DNA from: VAZQ01 sp963785745
Lineage (GTDB): Bacteria; Pseudomonadota; Alphaproteobacteria; Rhizobiales; Xanthobacteraceae
Direction: 5' to 3'
Assembly: GCA_963785745.1 (NCBI GenBank)
Contig: CAWAWR010000034.1
Span: 62,001-126,000, forward strand
Length of the DNA: 64,000 nt
The notes under the pieces are model-generated. The model ran no database searches and was not told where the DNA came from. It saw only the letters and a list, made by a program, of their open reading frames with translations. This document shows, in pieces, positions 56,636 to 64,000 of this stretch (position 1 is the stretch's first letter; every line of letters begins with the position of its first letter). The translations under genes were made by a program, and so were the position numbers.

Positions 56636-57526
56636 CTACGCCGCCGCCTGCTTCGCACTCACCGGGAAGTAATTCGCCAGCCAGTTCTGCACCACATGAT
56701 GCACGCGGGTGTTGCCTTCCGCGAACATGAAGTGGTCGGTGTCGGCGAACAGATGCATCTCGGCCGGCTGGCTGGCGTGCTGGAACAGCTCGATCGACTG
56801 CTCGACCGGCGTGACGTGATCGTCGGACGAGTGCAGCAGCAGCACCGGACGCGGCGCGATCTTGCCGATGACGTCGTTGGCCATGAAGTCGAACATGCTC
56901 TGCGCGGTGTCGGCCTCGAACATCTGGATCGAGCCCGGCAGCACATGGGTGCGCAAATGCTCCGGGATGGGGACAATGTCATAACGAGGCACCATCAGCG
57001 GCTCGCCAGTACGCGCGCGATGCGCCTTGCCCTCCGCCAGCATGGCGGTGAACTTCGCGTAGCCTTCCGGCGTCGGATGCTGCTTCTGGAATTTGCGCTC
57101 GCCGTGGCCCCAGCCGGAGGCGGAGACGACGGCGGCCACGCGCTTGTCGACGCCGCCGCAATAGACCGCGACCGCCGCGCCGAAGCTCGATCCGAGCACT
57201 GCGATGCGCGCGCCGTCGACATTCGGATGCTGCGCCAGCGTCGCGAGCGCGTCCGAGGTCGCCTGCACCTGGTCGAGGCAGATCAGCCGGCCGCGCGGGC
57301 CTTCGCTGTCGCCGCAGCCCGGCATGTCGAAGCGCATGGTGACGTAGCCGAGCTTCTCCATCAGCGCGCAGGGCTGCTTGACGTTGCCGGCGTGGCGCGT
57401 CGAGCCGAAGCCGTGCAGCACGATGAAGGCGGGCCGCTTCTCGCCGCGCCCGACGCCGGGCGGCACCTGGATGTTGCCGACGAGCTTGAGGCCTTTGGAT
57501 ATGAAGGTGATGGGTTCGTCGGACAT
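56636..57526 (-). CDS. Alpha/beta hydrolase (serine aminopeptidase S33-like)
   Basis: A 296-residue cytosolic alpha/beta hydrolase. The nucleophile elbow is VLGSSFGAAV (G-x-S-x-G), the oxyanion HG is VLHGFGST, and a catalytic Asp and His are in HSSDDHVTP and DTDHFMFAEG. The ATG at 57526 lies five bases after the cupin gene's stop on the same strand, so the two are likely co-transcribed. It could hydrolyse a ring-cleavage product or an ester. An upstream in-frame start at 57838 falls inside the cupin gene and is rejected. Confidence 0.87.
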   Translation of the reverse strand: MSDEPITFISKGLKLVGNIQVPPGVGRGEKRPAFIVLHGFGSTRHAGNVKQPCALMEKLGYVTMRFDMPGCGDSEGPRGRLICLDQVQATSDALATLAQHPNVDGARIAVLGSSFGAAVAVYCGGVDKRVAAVVSASGWGHGERKFQKQHPTPEGYAKFTAMLAEGKAHRARTGEPLMVPRYDIVPIPEHLRTHVLPGSIQMFEADTAQSMFDFMANDVIGKIAPRPVLLLHSSDDHVTPVEQSIELFQHASQPAEMHLFADTDHFMFAEGNTRVHHVVQNWLANYFPVSAKQAAA

Positions 57527-57531
57527 TGATG

Positions 57532-58593
57532 TCAGGCCATCGCCGCGACTTCGGCGTGCCACTTCGCCGGCTTGTGCACGGTCTCCTTGCTCTCGAACTT
57601 CGACTCGGTGAGATGCATCGCCGGCGAGACCAGCACATTCAGCCGCTGCTTCGAGTAGATCACCAGGCGGCGGAAATCCTTGCTGCAATTCTCGATGCAG
57701 TGGCCGATGCCGATCGGCACCAGCATCACGTCGCCGGCTTTGGTCGGCGTCTTGTGCTCGTATTCCGACATGTTGTCGCCGGTGCCCTGAAACTGCAGCG
57801 CGAATTCCTCGGAACGCAGCGCACGGTGGAACGCCCATTGGTCGCCGACGGTGTTGTAGCTGTCGATCAGGCAGTGCGGCAATTCGACGATCTTGGGTCC
57901 CGCGGCCTTGCCGGTGATCTCGTTGAAGATGTCGAAGGCGCGCACTTTCTTGACGATATTTTCCTTCGACTTGATGCTGGAGACGCCGACGAGATCGCTG
58001 TAGTCGCGCTCGATGATGGTCGCGTCCTCGGGGTCTTCGTCCCAGATGTAGAGCTTCTCGATCACCTTGGCGTTCGACGGCGGCGCCGATGGCGCCGACC
58101 AGTTCGGGCCGTTGGTGCGCTTCATCGAATAGGAGGTCTCGCTGGTGTGGTCCTTCTCGTCGAAGACCTTGAACACCGGCTCATGCAGATCGAGCACCAT
58201 GCGCAGGCAGTCGTTGGCGCCGGTCGAGCGGTAGGAGACGCCGCCCGGGATCACCAGCACTTCGCCCATGCCGAGGTCGAACTTGCCGAATTCGCTTTCG
58301 ACGTGGCTGGTGCCGCAGAACTGGATCAGCACCTCGTCGAAATCGCTGTTGCGGCGGAAATGCTGCGTGCCGGTCACGCTCTCGACGATCACGCGCACGT
58401 CGGCGCTCTCGAACATCTTCAGCCGCTGGTTCGGCTCGCTCAGCATGTCGAACGGCCGCAGCTTCGGGGTGAAGCGCTTGCCTTTGGCGACGCCGCGCAG
58501 GCCTTCCTTGTTCCGGTCGCTCCAGACCAGCGGGATCATCTGGTGAGTATCCGGGCTTTCCCAGCCGGTCATGAACTCGCGGACTTTGGTCAT
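57532..58593 (-). CDS. Cupin dioxygenase, homogentisate 1,2-dioxygenase-like
   Basis: A 353-residue double-cupin protein. The ATG at 58593 has AAGGAG eight bases upstream. The first cupin includes RRNSDFDEVLIQFCG and VLVIPGGVSYR, as in homogentisate dioxygenase (Y-R-N-x-D-x-D-E and VIP-x-G). Iron-type ligands are expected at H256 and E262 (H-x5-E, as H335/E341 of the human enzyme) and H298. Such enzymes open a hydroxylated aromatic ring using oxygen. The exact substrate is not clear, since overall similarity to true HGO cannot be measured here. It is followed by an alpha/beta hydrolase, and an FAH-family gene starts divergently 136 bases away, as expected for a homogentisate/gentisate-like pathway. 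Confidence 0.8.
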   Translation of the reverse strand: MTKVREFMTGWESPDTHQMIPLVWSDRNKEGLRGVAKGKRFTPKLRPFDMLSEPNQRLKMFESADVRVIVESVTGTQHFRRNSDFDEVLIQFCGTSHVESEFGKFDLGMGEVLVIPGGVSYRSTGANDCLRMVLDLHEPVFKVFDEKDHTSETSYSMKRTNGPNWSAPSAPPSNAKVIEKLYIWDEDPEDATIIERDYSDLVGVSSIKSKENIVKKVRAFDIFNEITGKAAGPKIVELPHCLIDSYNTVGDQWAFHRALRSEEFALQFQGTGDNMSEYEHKTPTKAGDVMLVPIGIGHCIENCSKDFRRLVIYSKQRLNVLVSPAMHLTESKFESKETVHKPAKWHAEVAAMA

Positions 58594-58729
58594 TGTCTGG
58601 CTCCTTGAGGTGCTCTCGGCAGCCTTTTTAGCGTGCCCGGGGTCAATCGCAAGCGCCCGCGCAAGGCGAGTTGCGCACGGCATTGCTGTCGAATAACAAG
58701 CACGGGCAGTCTCGGTGGAGGGTCAGGGT

Positions 58730-59599
58730 ATGGCGTCCTTGCGTTTGGCATCATTCAAAACCGGCGGCCGCGCAAGCTACGGCGCGGTGACGGATCAGGG
58801 CATTGTCGATCTCGGCAAGAAGCTCGCGAAATATCCGACCCTGCTCGACGTCCTCCGTGCCCAGGCGGTGGGCGAGGCGAGGGCGGCCGCAACGGGCGCG
58901 GCCGATTACCAGCTCAAGGACGTCACGATGCTGCCGCCGATCCCGCAGCCTGAGAAGAACATCTGCGTCGGCATCAACTATCCGGACCGCGGCGCGGAGT
59001 ACAAAGACGGCCCGGTGCGGCCGCCGCAGAAATATCCGAACCTGTTCATGCGTGTCCCGACCTCGCTGGTCGGCAATGAGCAGCCAATCCTGCGGCCGAA
59101 GGTCTCCGAGCAGTTCGACTACGAAGGCGAGATCGTGCTGGTGATCGGCAGGGAAGGCCGCCACATCCCGCAGGACAAGGCGCTGTCGTTCATCGGCGGG
59201 CTCACGCTCGGCAACGAGGGCAGCGTGCGCGACTGGCTGCGGCACGGCACGCTCAACGTCACCCAGGGCAAGAACTTCGACAATTCCGGCAGCCTCGGTC
59301 CCTGGATCGTGCCGGCCGACGACGTCGATCCGGCGAAGCCGCTGCGTGTTACCACCAAGGTGAACGGCGCGTTGCGGCAGGACGACACCACCGACCGCCT
59401 CACCTGGGGCTTCGCCTGGCTGATCAACTACATCTCAACCTTCGCGACGCTGAAGCCCGGCGACCTGATCTGGACCGGCACGCCCACCGGTGCCGGCGGA
59501 CACCAGAAACCGCCGGCCTGGCTCAAGCCCGGCGACGTGGTCGAGGTCGCGGTGCCGGAGATCGGCGTGCTGCGGAACACGGTGGCCGACGAGGCGTGA
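58730..59599 (+). CDS. Fumarylacetoacetate hydrolase-family protein
   Basis: A 289-residue FAH-fold hydrolase. ICVGINYPDRGAEYKDGP is the conserved entry to the catalytic domain; the metal-binding Glu/Asp lie in FDYEGEIVLVIGREGRHI (E-x-E). The C-terminal loop is ATLKPGDLIWTGTPTGAG. The family cleaves C-C bonds of 2,4-dioxo or fumarylpyruvate-type acids. The ATG at 58730 has GGAGGG upstream. It is divergent from the homogentisate-dioxygenase-like cupin, and its stop is beside the HD-GYP gene. A second FAH-family gene is at the end of the window. Confidence 0.9.
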   Translation: MASLRLASFKTGGRASYGAVTDQGIVDLGKKLAKYPTLLDVLRAQAVGEARAAATGAADYQLKDVTMLPPIPQPEKNICVGINYPDRGAEYKDGPVRPPQKYPNLFMRVPTSLVGNEQPILRPKVSEQFDYEGEIVLVIGREGRHIPQDKALSFIGGLTLGNEGSVRDWLRHGTLNVTQGKNFDNSGSLGPWIVPADDVDPAKPLRVTTKVNGALRQDDTTDRLTWGFAWLINYISTFATLKPGDLIWTGTPTGAGGHQKPPAWLKPGDVVEVAVPEIGVLRNTVADEA

Positions 59600-59688
59600 T
59601 CGCAGCGGCGGGCGCTGTCCCGCCGCTGAAATCCAATCTTAAGCTCGCTGTGATTGTCTCGGGGCTGACACACCCGGGGAATTACGCC

Positions 59689-61065
59689 GTGGCCGTCGCG
59701 CGCGCCAAAATCGCAAGCCTGAAGGAGATCCGGCTTGCCGAGCTCCTGAGCGCGCTCAGCCATGCGCTCGACATGACCGAAGGCCAGCCGGCCGGCCATT
59801 GCGTTCGCTGCTGCTGGATCGGAATTCATATCGGCCGCGACATCGGCCTCGGCGAAGCCGACATCTGGAATCTGTATTACACGCTGTTGCTGAAGGATCT
59901 CGGTTGCAGCAGCAATGCGGCACGCATCTGCCAGCTCTATCTGACCGACGATCTCACCTTCAAACAGGATTTCAAGACCATCGACGGCAGCCTGCCCCAG
60001 GCGCTGCGTTTCGTGCTGTCGCACACTGGCATGAAGACCGGCTTGGCGGAACGCTTCCGCGCGCTGGTCAAGGTGTTCCAGAACAGCGGCGAGATCGCCC
60101 AGGAGCTGATGGAGACGCGCTGCAATCGCGGCGCCGAGATCGCGCGCAAGATGCGCTTCTCGGAAGCCGTCGCGCAGGGCATCCAGAATCTCGACGAGCA
60201 TTGGGACGGCAGCGGCCTGCCGCAGCGCCTGCACGGCGACGCCATCCCGTTGTATTCGCAGATCGCGCTGATGGCGCAGGTCGTCGATGTGTTCCAGATC
60301 GCGAACGGCATCGACGCGGCGAAGCAGGAGATCGAGCATCGCGCGGGGACCTGGTTCGATCCGCGATTGGTGGAGAGTTTCCTGCGCGTTGCAGAGCTGC
60401 CGTCGTTCTGGAGCATGCTTGCCTCGCCGGACCTGCAGCGGGCGATCTTCGCGCTCGAGCCCGCGCAGCACTCATCCACCGTCGACGAAGACTATCTCGA
60501 CGATATCTCGGCCGCGTTCGCGCAGGTCGTCAACTCCAAGAGCCCCTATACCAGCGGCCATAGCGAGCGGGTGACGCTGTTCAGCGACATGATCGCCGAG
60601 CAGCTCGGGTTCGCGCCCGGAGAGCGCCGCTGGCTCAGGCGCGCGGCGCTGCTGCACGACATCGGCAAGCTCGGCGTCAGCAACACCATCCTCGACAAGC
60701 CCGGCAAGCTCGATCCCGAGGAATGGGACGCCATGAAGTTGCATGCGGCGCATACCGAAACGATCCTGTCGCAAATTGCCGCACTGACGGACCTCGCCAC
60801 GGTCGCCGGCGCCCATCACGAACGGCTCGACGGCAAGGGCTATCCCCATGGTCTTGCCGGCGATCGGATCGTGCTCGAAACCCGCATCATCACGACCGGG
60901 GACATCTTCGACGCCTTGACCGCGGAGCGTCCGTACCGGGCCGCGATGCCGGTGACCAAGGCGCTGGCGATCATGTCCGACATGGTCGGTACCCAGATCG
61001 ACGCCGATTGCTTCGCCGCATTGCGCGGGGGCCTCCGGCGCGCCGACCTGACCTTGGTGGCGTGA
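59689..61065 (+). CDS. HD-GYP domain protein, tandem with a degenerate N-terminal half
   Basis: A 458-residue protein with two HD modules. The C-terminal one is a complete HD-GYP: HSERV, LLHDIGKLGV (H-D-x-x-K), HHERLDGKGYPHG (HH and G-Y-P). The N-terminal half retains HALDMTEGQPAGHC and DEHWDGSGLP but has KDLGC where H-D-I-G-K should be, so it is probably not catalytic. The active half would hydrolyse cyclic di-GMP or a related molecule. The GTG at 59689 with GGGGA eight bases upstream is preferred over a GTG at 59596 overlapping the FAH stop. No REC or PAS domain is present. Confidence 0.85.
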   Translation: MAVARAKIASLKEIRLAELLSALSHALDMTEGQPAGHCVRCCWIGIHIGRDIGLGEADIWNLYYTLLLKDLGCSSNAARICQLYLTDDLTFKQDFKTIDGSLPQALRFVLSHTGMKTGLAERFRALVKVFQNSGEIAQELMETRCNRGAEIARKMRFSEAVAQGIQNLDEHWDGSGLPQRLHGDAIPLYSQIALMAQVVDVFQIANGIDAAKQEIEHRAGTWFDPRLVESFLRVAELPSFWSMLASPDLQRAIFALEPAQHSSTVDEDYLDDISAAFAQVVNSKSPYTSGHSERVTLFSDMIAEQLGFAPGERRWLRRAALLHDIGKLGVSNTILDKPGKLDPEEWDAMKLHAAHTETILSQIAALTDLATVAGAHHERLDGKGYPHGLAGDRIVLETRIITTGDIFDALTAERPYRAAMPVTKALAIMSDMVGTQIDADCFAALRGGLRRADLTLVA

Positions 61066-61177
61066 TTTATGCGGGGTTGACGTGGCCAGCGGGCCGCGTT
61101 TCCACGCTATTTCCTTCCCCCGCACCGGCATGCTAACCACCCCTTAGTCCTGTGCGTGACCGGGGGTTTAGCGTCCA

Positions 61178-62167
61178 ATGGCCAATCTGCAGCTTACGTT
61201 TGCGTCCGCTTTGTACGATCGCATGCAGCCGATCTACACCGGCGAAGTGAAGCCGGACGGCATCGATCTCAACTTCATCCGCATCGAGCAGCCGCGTCCG
61301 ATCTTCGACCGTATGTCGGGCGGCGAGGAGTTCGACGTCGCCGAGTATTCGAGCTCCGAATACGTCCAGCGCTACGCCAACAAGCAGTGCAATTTCGTCG
61401 CCATCCCGGTATTCCCCTCGCGCACCTTCCGCCACTCCCACATCGGCATCAACAAGAAGATCATCAGCAAGCCGAAAGACCTCGAGGGCAAGCGCATCGG
61501 CGTTGCGCTCTACACCATGACCGCCGCGATCTTCATCCGGGGTATCCTCCAGCACGATCACGGCGTCGACTTCTCGAAATGCACCTGGGTGCAGGGCGCG
61601 ATCAACGCCAAGGGCGCGCATGGCTCGCCGGTCGTGCTGCCGCTGCTCAAGCCGGTCAAGATCGAGCAGGGCCCGCCGAACAAGTCGCTCGACGAGCTGC
61701 TCCAGGAGGGCGTGGTCGACGCCACTATCGGCACCAGCATGCCGGAGTCGTTCCGCACCAATCCCAATATCGGGAGGCTGTTCCCCGATTTCGTCGAGCG
61801 CGAGCGCGACCACTACAAGCGCACCAAGATCTTTCCGATCATGCATCTCGTCGCGATCAAGAAGTCGGTCTACGAGAAGTATCCGTTCGTCGCGACCAGC
61901 CTCTACAACGCCTTCCAGCGCGCCAAGGAGATCGCGCTCGAGCGCATGTATAACGAGCGGGCGCTGCGCTACATGCTGCCATGGCTGCCGCGCGACATCG
62001 ACGAGATCCATGAATATTTCGGCGGCGATCCCTGGCCCTACGGCGTCGAGGCGAACCGCCCGACGCTGGAAGCGCTGGTGCAGTACCTCCAGGACCAGCA
62101 CCTCACCGACTGGAAGCCGACGCTCGAAGAGCTGTTCGCGCCGAACTGGGGCGCAACCCACTACTGA
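61178..62167 (+). CDS. 4,5-dihydroxyphthalate decarboxylase-like protein
   Basis: A 329-residue protein without a leader. It has a two-lobe binding-protein-like fold (ASALYDRMQPIYTGEV, GGEEFDVAEYSSSEYV, ATIGTSMPESFRTNP) of the family that includes phthalate-pathway 4,5-dihydroxyphthalate decarboxylase (Pht5-type). That enzyme gives protocatechuate and CO2. Many relatives have unknown substrates. It precedes a class II aldolase-like gene and an FAH-family gene on the same strand. Together they suggest decarboxylation and cleavage of an aromatic acid. The exact reaction is inferred from family membership. Confidence 0.83.
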   Translation: MANLQLTFASALYDRMQPIYTGEVKPDGIDLNFIRIEQPRPIFDRMSGGEEFDVAEYSSSEYVQRYANKQCNFVAIPVFPSRTFRHSHIGINKKIISKPKDLEGKRIGVALYTMTAAIFIRGILQHDHGVDFSKCTWVQGAINAKGAHGSPVVLPLLKPVKIEQGPPNKSLDELLQEGVVDATIGTSMPESFRTNPNIGRLFPDFVERERDHYKRTKIFPIMHLVAIKKSVYEKYPFVATSLYNAFQRAKEIALERMYNERALRYMLPWLPRDIDEIHEYFGGDPWPYGVEANRPTLEALVQYLQDQHLTDWKPTLEELFAPNWGATHY

Positions 62168-62213
62168 GCGCGCAACAACAAGCTGAAACTGGAAACGCCA
62201 GGATTTTCGCACC

Positions 62214-63002
62214 ATGAGCAATCTCGACGCCCTGATCAAAGACCTCGTCATCGCCAACCGCATTCTCGCCAAGGAGGACGTGGTTGACGCCTATGGGCAT
62301 GTTGCCGTCCGCAACCCGAACAATCCGAAGACTTTCTTCCTCTCGCGTTCGCTCGCGCCCGAGCTGATCGAGAAAGACGACATCATGGAATTCGGCATGG
62401 ACGGCCAGCCGGTGGACAAGAACGAGAAGCGCTCGCCCTATCTGGAGCGCTTCATCCACGCCGCGATCATGGAGAAATATCCGGACGTGAACGCAACCGT
62501 GCACGCCCACGCCGAGGATATCCTGCCGTTTGGCATCGCCACGGGCACGCCGCTCAAGCCGGTGATACACTCCGGCAGCTTCATCGGCCCGAACGTGCCG
62601 GTGTGGGACATCGCCGACAAGTTCGGCGATACCAACTTGCTCGTCACCAACGTGGACCAGGGCCGTGACCTCGCGAAGGTCATGGACGGCAACCCGGTGG
62701 CGCTGATGCGCGGCCACGGCTTCGCTTCGGCGGCGCGCTCGCTGATCGAGGTGGTGCGCGTGTCGGTCTATCTGCCGCGCAACGCCCGCGCGCTGATGCG
62801 CGCCAAGCAGCTCGGCGGCGATATCAAGTATTTGCGGCAAGGCGAGATCGACGCCCGCAACCGCGGCTACAGCCCCTATTCGACCGAGACCTGGCGCGCC
62901 TGGGAATACTGGGCGAACAAGGCCGGCTGCGGCCACATGCTCTCGCGGCCGGACGGCGGCCCCGTGCATGTGCACGACCACAAGCACGACCATAAGAAGT
63001 AG
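62214..63002 (+). CDS. Class II aldolase/adducin-family protein with His-rich tail
   Basis: A 262-residue protein. The metal site of class II aldolases is visible as VHAHAED (two His) near residue 97, with a later RGHGFA. The catalytic region has no typical tetrad mutations that I can see. A C-terminal His/Asp/Lys-rich tail (VHVHDHKHDHKK) is unusual. Some members are decarboxylases of dihydroxy-aromatic acids; others are fuculose- or ribulose-phosphate aldolases. It follows the dihydroxyphthalate decarboxylase-like gene by 46 bases. Its likely substrate is an aromatic catabolite. Confidence 0.87.
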   Translation: MSNLDALIKDLVIANRILAKEDVVDAYGHVAVRNPNNPKTFFLSRSLAPELIEKDDIMEFGMDGQPVDKNEKRSPYLERFIHAAIMEKYPDVNATVHAHAEDILPFGIATGTPLKPVIHSGSFIGPNVPVWDIADKFGDTNLLVTNVDQGRDLAKVMDGNPVALMRGHGFASAARSLIEVVRVSVYLPRNARALMRAKQLGGDIKYLRQGEIDARNRGYSPYSTETWRAWEYWANKAGCGHMLSRPDGGPVHVHDHKHDHKK

Positions 63003-63020
63003 GAACGCATCTCTCTCGGC

Positions 63021-63107
63021 CTCATGGTGAGGAGGCGCGCAGCGCCGTCTCGAACCATGGGGCCGCCCCATCCTTCGAGACGCGAGCTTCGCTCGCCCTC
63101 AGGATGA
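63021..63107. repeat. Nested-hairpin intergenic repeat pair
   Basis: Two adjacent stem-within-stem units lie between the aldolase-like gene and the last FAH-family gene. The first has outer arms CCTCATGGT and ACCATGGGG (63021-63063) with inner GGCGC/GCGCC. The second has CATCCT and AGGATG (63070-63107) with inner GCGAGC/GCTCGC. The architecture matches repeats common in Bradyrhizobium-type genomes. Confidence 0.75.
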
Positions 63108-63135
63108 GGGCGGATGAAGGCAGAAGGATTGAATC

Positions 63136-63981
63136 ATGAAACTCGCAAGCTATATCGCGGACGGCAAGGAAGCCTACGGCGTCGTCACCGGCGATGGCGT
63201 CATCACCATGAACGAGCGCTTCGGTGGCCACGCCGCATCGCTGCGGGAAGCGCTTGCGGGCGGCCTGCTGCCGCGGATCAAGGAAGCCGCCGCGCAAGCT
63301 CAGCCGGATCACAAGCTTTCCGACATCAAGTTCCTGCCGGTCATTCCCAATCCGGAAAAGATCCTCTGCGTCGGCATCAACTACAAGTCCCACGCCGCCG
63401 AGCACGGCACTGAGGCGCCGAAGCTGCCGAACATCTTCACCAAATTCGTCAACACGCTGGAGGCGCATGACGGCGAGATGCTGCGGCCGAAGGTGTCGAC
63501 GAGCTTCGACTTCGAGGGCGAGCTGGCGCTGGTGATCGGCAAGGGCGGCCGCCACATCAAGGCCGCCGACGCGCTCAAGCATGTCGCCGGCTACACCTGC
63601 TTCTGCGACGGCTCGGTGCGCGACTTCACCAAATACTCGCTGGTCGCCAGCAAGAATTTCCTCCGCTCCAGTCCGCTCGGCCCCTGGATGGTGACGTCGG
63701 ACGAGATTCCCGATCCGACCAAGCTCACGCTGGTGACGCGCCTCAACGGCAAGGAGATGCAGCGCTCCGGCACCGACATGCTGATCCATTCGATCCCGGC
63801 GATCATCGAGTTCTGCTCGGTGTTCACGCCGCTGTCGCCGGGCGACATCATCGCCACCGGCACGCCCGACGGTATCGGCGCCAAGCAGAACCCGCCGGTG
63901 TGGATGAAGGCCGGCGATGTGCTGGAGATCGAGATTTCCAGCATCGGCACGCTGCGCAACAAGATCGCCGACGAGAAGTAA
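63136..63981 (+). CDS. Fumarylacetoacetate hydrolase-family protein (second copy)
   Basis: A 281-residue FAH-fold hydrolase. The conserved LCVGINYKSHAAEHG, FDFEGELALVIGKGGRHI and SPGDIIATGTPDGIGAK segments are present with intact metal-binding Glu. It is close in plan to the protein at 58730 (similar motifs, 281 versus 289 residues), so the window holds two FAH paralogues in one catabolic cluster. An AAGGA site precedes the ATG. It is separated from the aldolase-like gene by the repeat pair. It likely hydrolyses a ring-cleavage product. Confidence 0.9.
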   Translation: MKLASYIADGKEAYGVVTGDGVITMNERFGGHAASLREALAGGLLPRIKEAAAQAQPDHKLSDIKFLPVIPNPEKILCVGINYKSHAAEHGTEAPKLPNIFTKFVNTLEAHDGEMLRPKVSTSFDFEGELALVIGKGGRHIKAADALKHVAGYTCFCDGSVRDFTKYSLVASKNFLRSSPLGPWMVTSDEIPDPTKLTLVTRLNGKEMQRSGTDMLIHSIPAIIEFCSVFTPLSPGDIIATGTPDGIGAKQNPPVWMKAGDVLEIEISSIGTLRNKIADEK

Positions 63982-64000
63982 TCGTCTCGACGTCCTAAAC

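Overview
The window is high-GC, densely coding DNA, and it most resembles a chromosomal segment of an alphaproteobacterium of the order Hyphomicrobiales (a Xanthobacteraceae/Bradyrhizobium-like soil organism). The clues are two alphaproteobacterial LexA boxes of the GTTC-N7-GTTC type, an imuA-imuB-dnaE2 mutasome, a two-gene formate dehydrogenase with fused NuoE/NuoF-like modules, an abundance of Bug-type binding proteins, and nested-hairpin intergenic repeats typical of that group. The taxon is inferred, not proven. No rRNA, tRNA, CRISPR, integrase or insertion sequence was recognised. No stretch over 300 bases lacks a gene.

Layout. 1-11.9 kb: organic-acid/CoA catabolism with four orphan Bug (tricarboxylate-type) receptors, a citrate-synthase-family lyase cut by the window edge, a VOC protein, an HMG-CoA lyase-like enzyme coupled to a CaiB/BaiF CoA-transferase, a Gfo/Idh/MocA oxidoreductase, a GlcG/HbpS protein, a 3-hydroxyisobutyrate dehydrogenase-like enzyme and a GST. 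A prokaryotic ionotropic-glutamate-receptor-like channel sits among them. 11.9-17.5 kb: a LysR regulator divergent from NAD-dependent formate dehydrogenase, with a clear LysR-type box between. 17.5-21.7 kb: poorly characterised envelope proteins, including a two-TM protein with a long helical middle. 21.8-24.6 kb: isoquinoline-oxidoreductase-like molybdenum hydroxylase whose small subunit is frameshifted. 24.6-28.1 kb: bioB, crcB, two half-permeases and a sugar kinase.

28.2-31.0 kb: a zinc-uptake operon (a His-rich 56-residue membrane peptide, then znuC, znuB, znuA) behind a strong Zur-type palindrome. 31.3-36.9 kb: a small secreted protein, a c-heme/beta-propeller protein, a CobW-family GTPase with a damaged His-rich linker, an FAD monooxygenase and a secreted protein. 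36.9-42.9 kb: SOS-controlled imuA-imuB-dnaE2; imuB carries an in-frame palindromic-repeat insertion. 43.1-50.8 kb: an orphan molybdenum hydroxylase large subunit with a leaderless binding-protein-like partner, a secreted hydrolase with a Cys nucleophile, and a Mur ligase/LD-carboxypeptidase pair. 50.8-55.0 kb: a beta-lactamase-fold hydrolase, an enoyl-CoA hydratase and a UbiD decarboxylase. 55.0-56.5 kb: a small membrane protein and a RecD/Dda-like helicase with its own LexA box. 56.6-64 kb: genes that look like aromatic-ring degradation (homogentisate-dioxygenase-like cupin, alpha/beta hydrolase, two FAH-family hydrolases, dihydroxyphthalate-decarboxylase-like protein, class II aldolase-like protein) with an HD-GYP protein between them.

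Five loci (molybdenum-hydroxylase small subunit, half-permease, CobW GTPase, serine hydrolase, UbiD) are broken or altered by single-base indels. Their clustering in an otherwise intact window suggests base-calling or assembly error, though real decay cannot be excluded from one sequence. The most interesting items are the His-rich peptide leading the zinc operon, the SOS-box helicase, the repeat inserted inside imuB and the glutamate-receptor-like channel.
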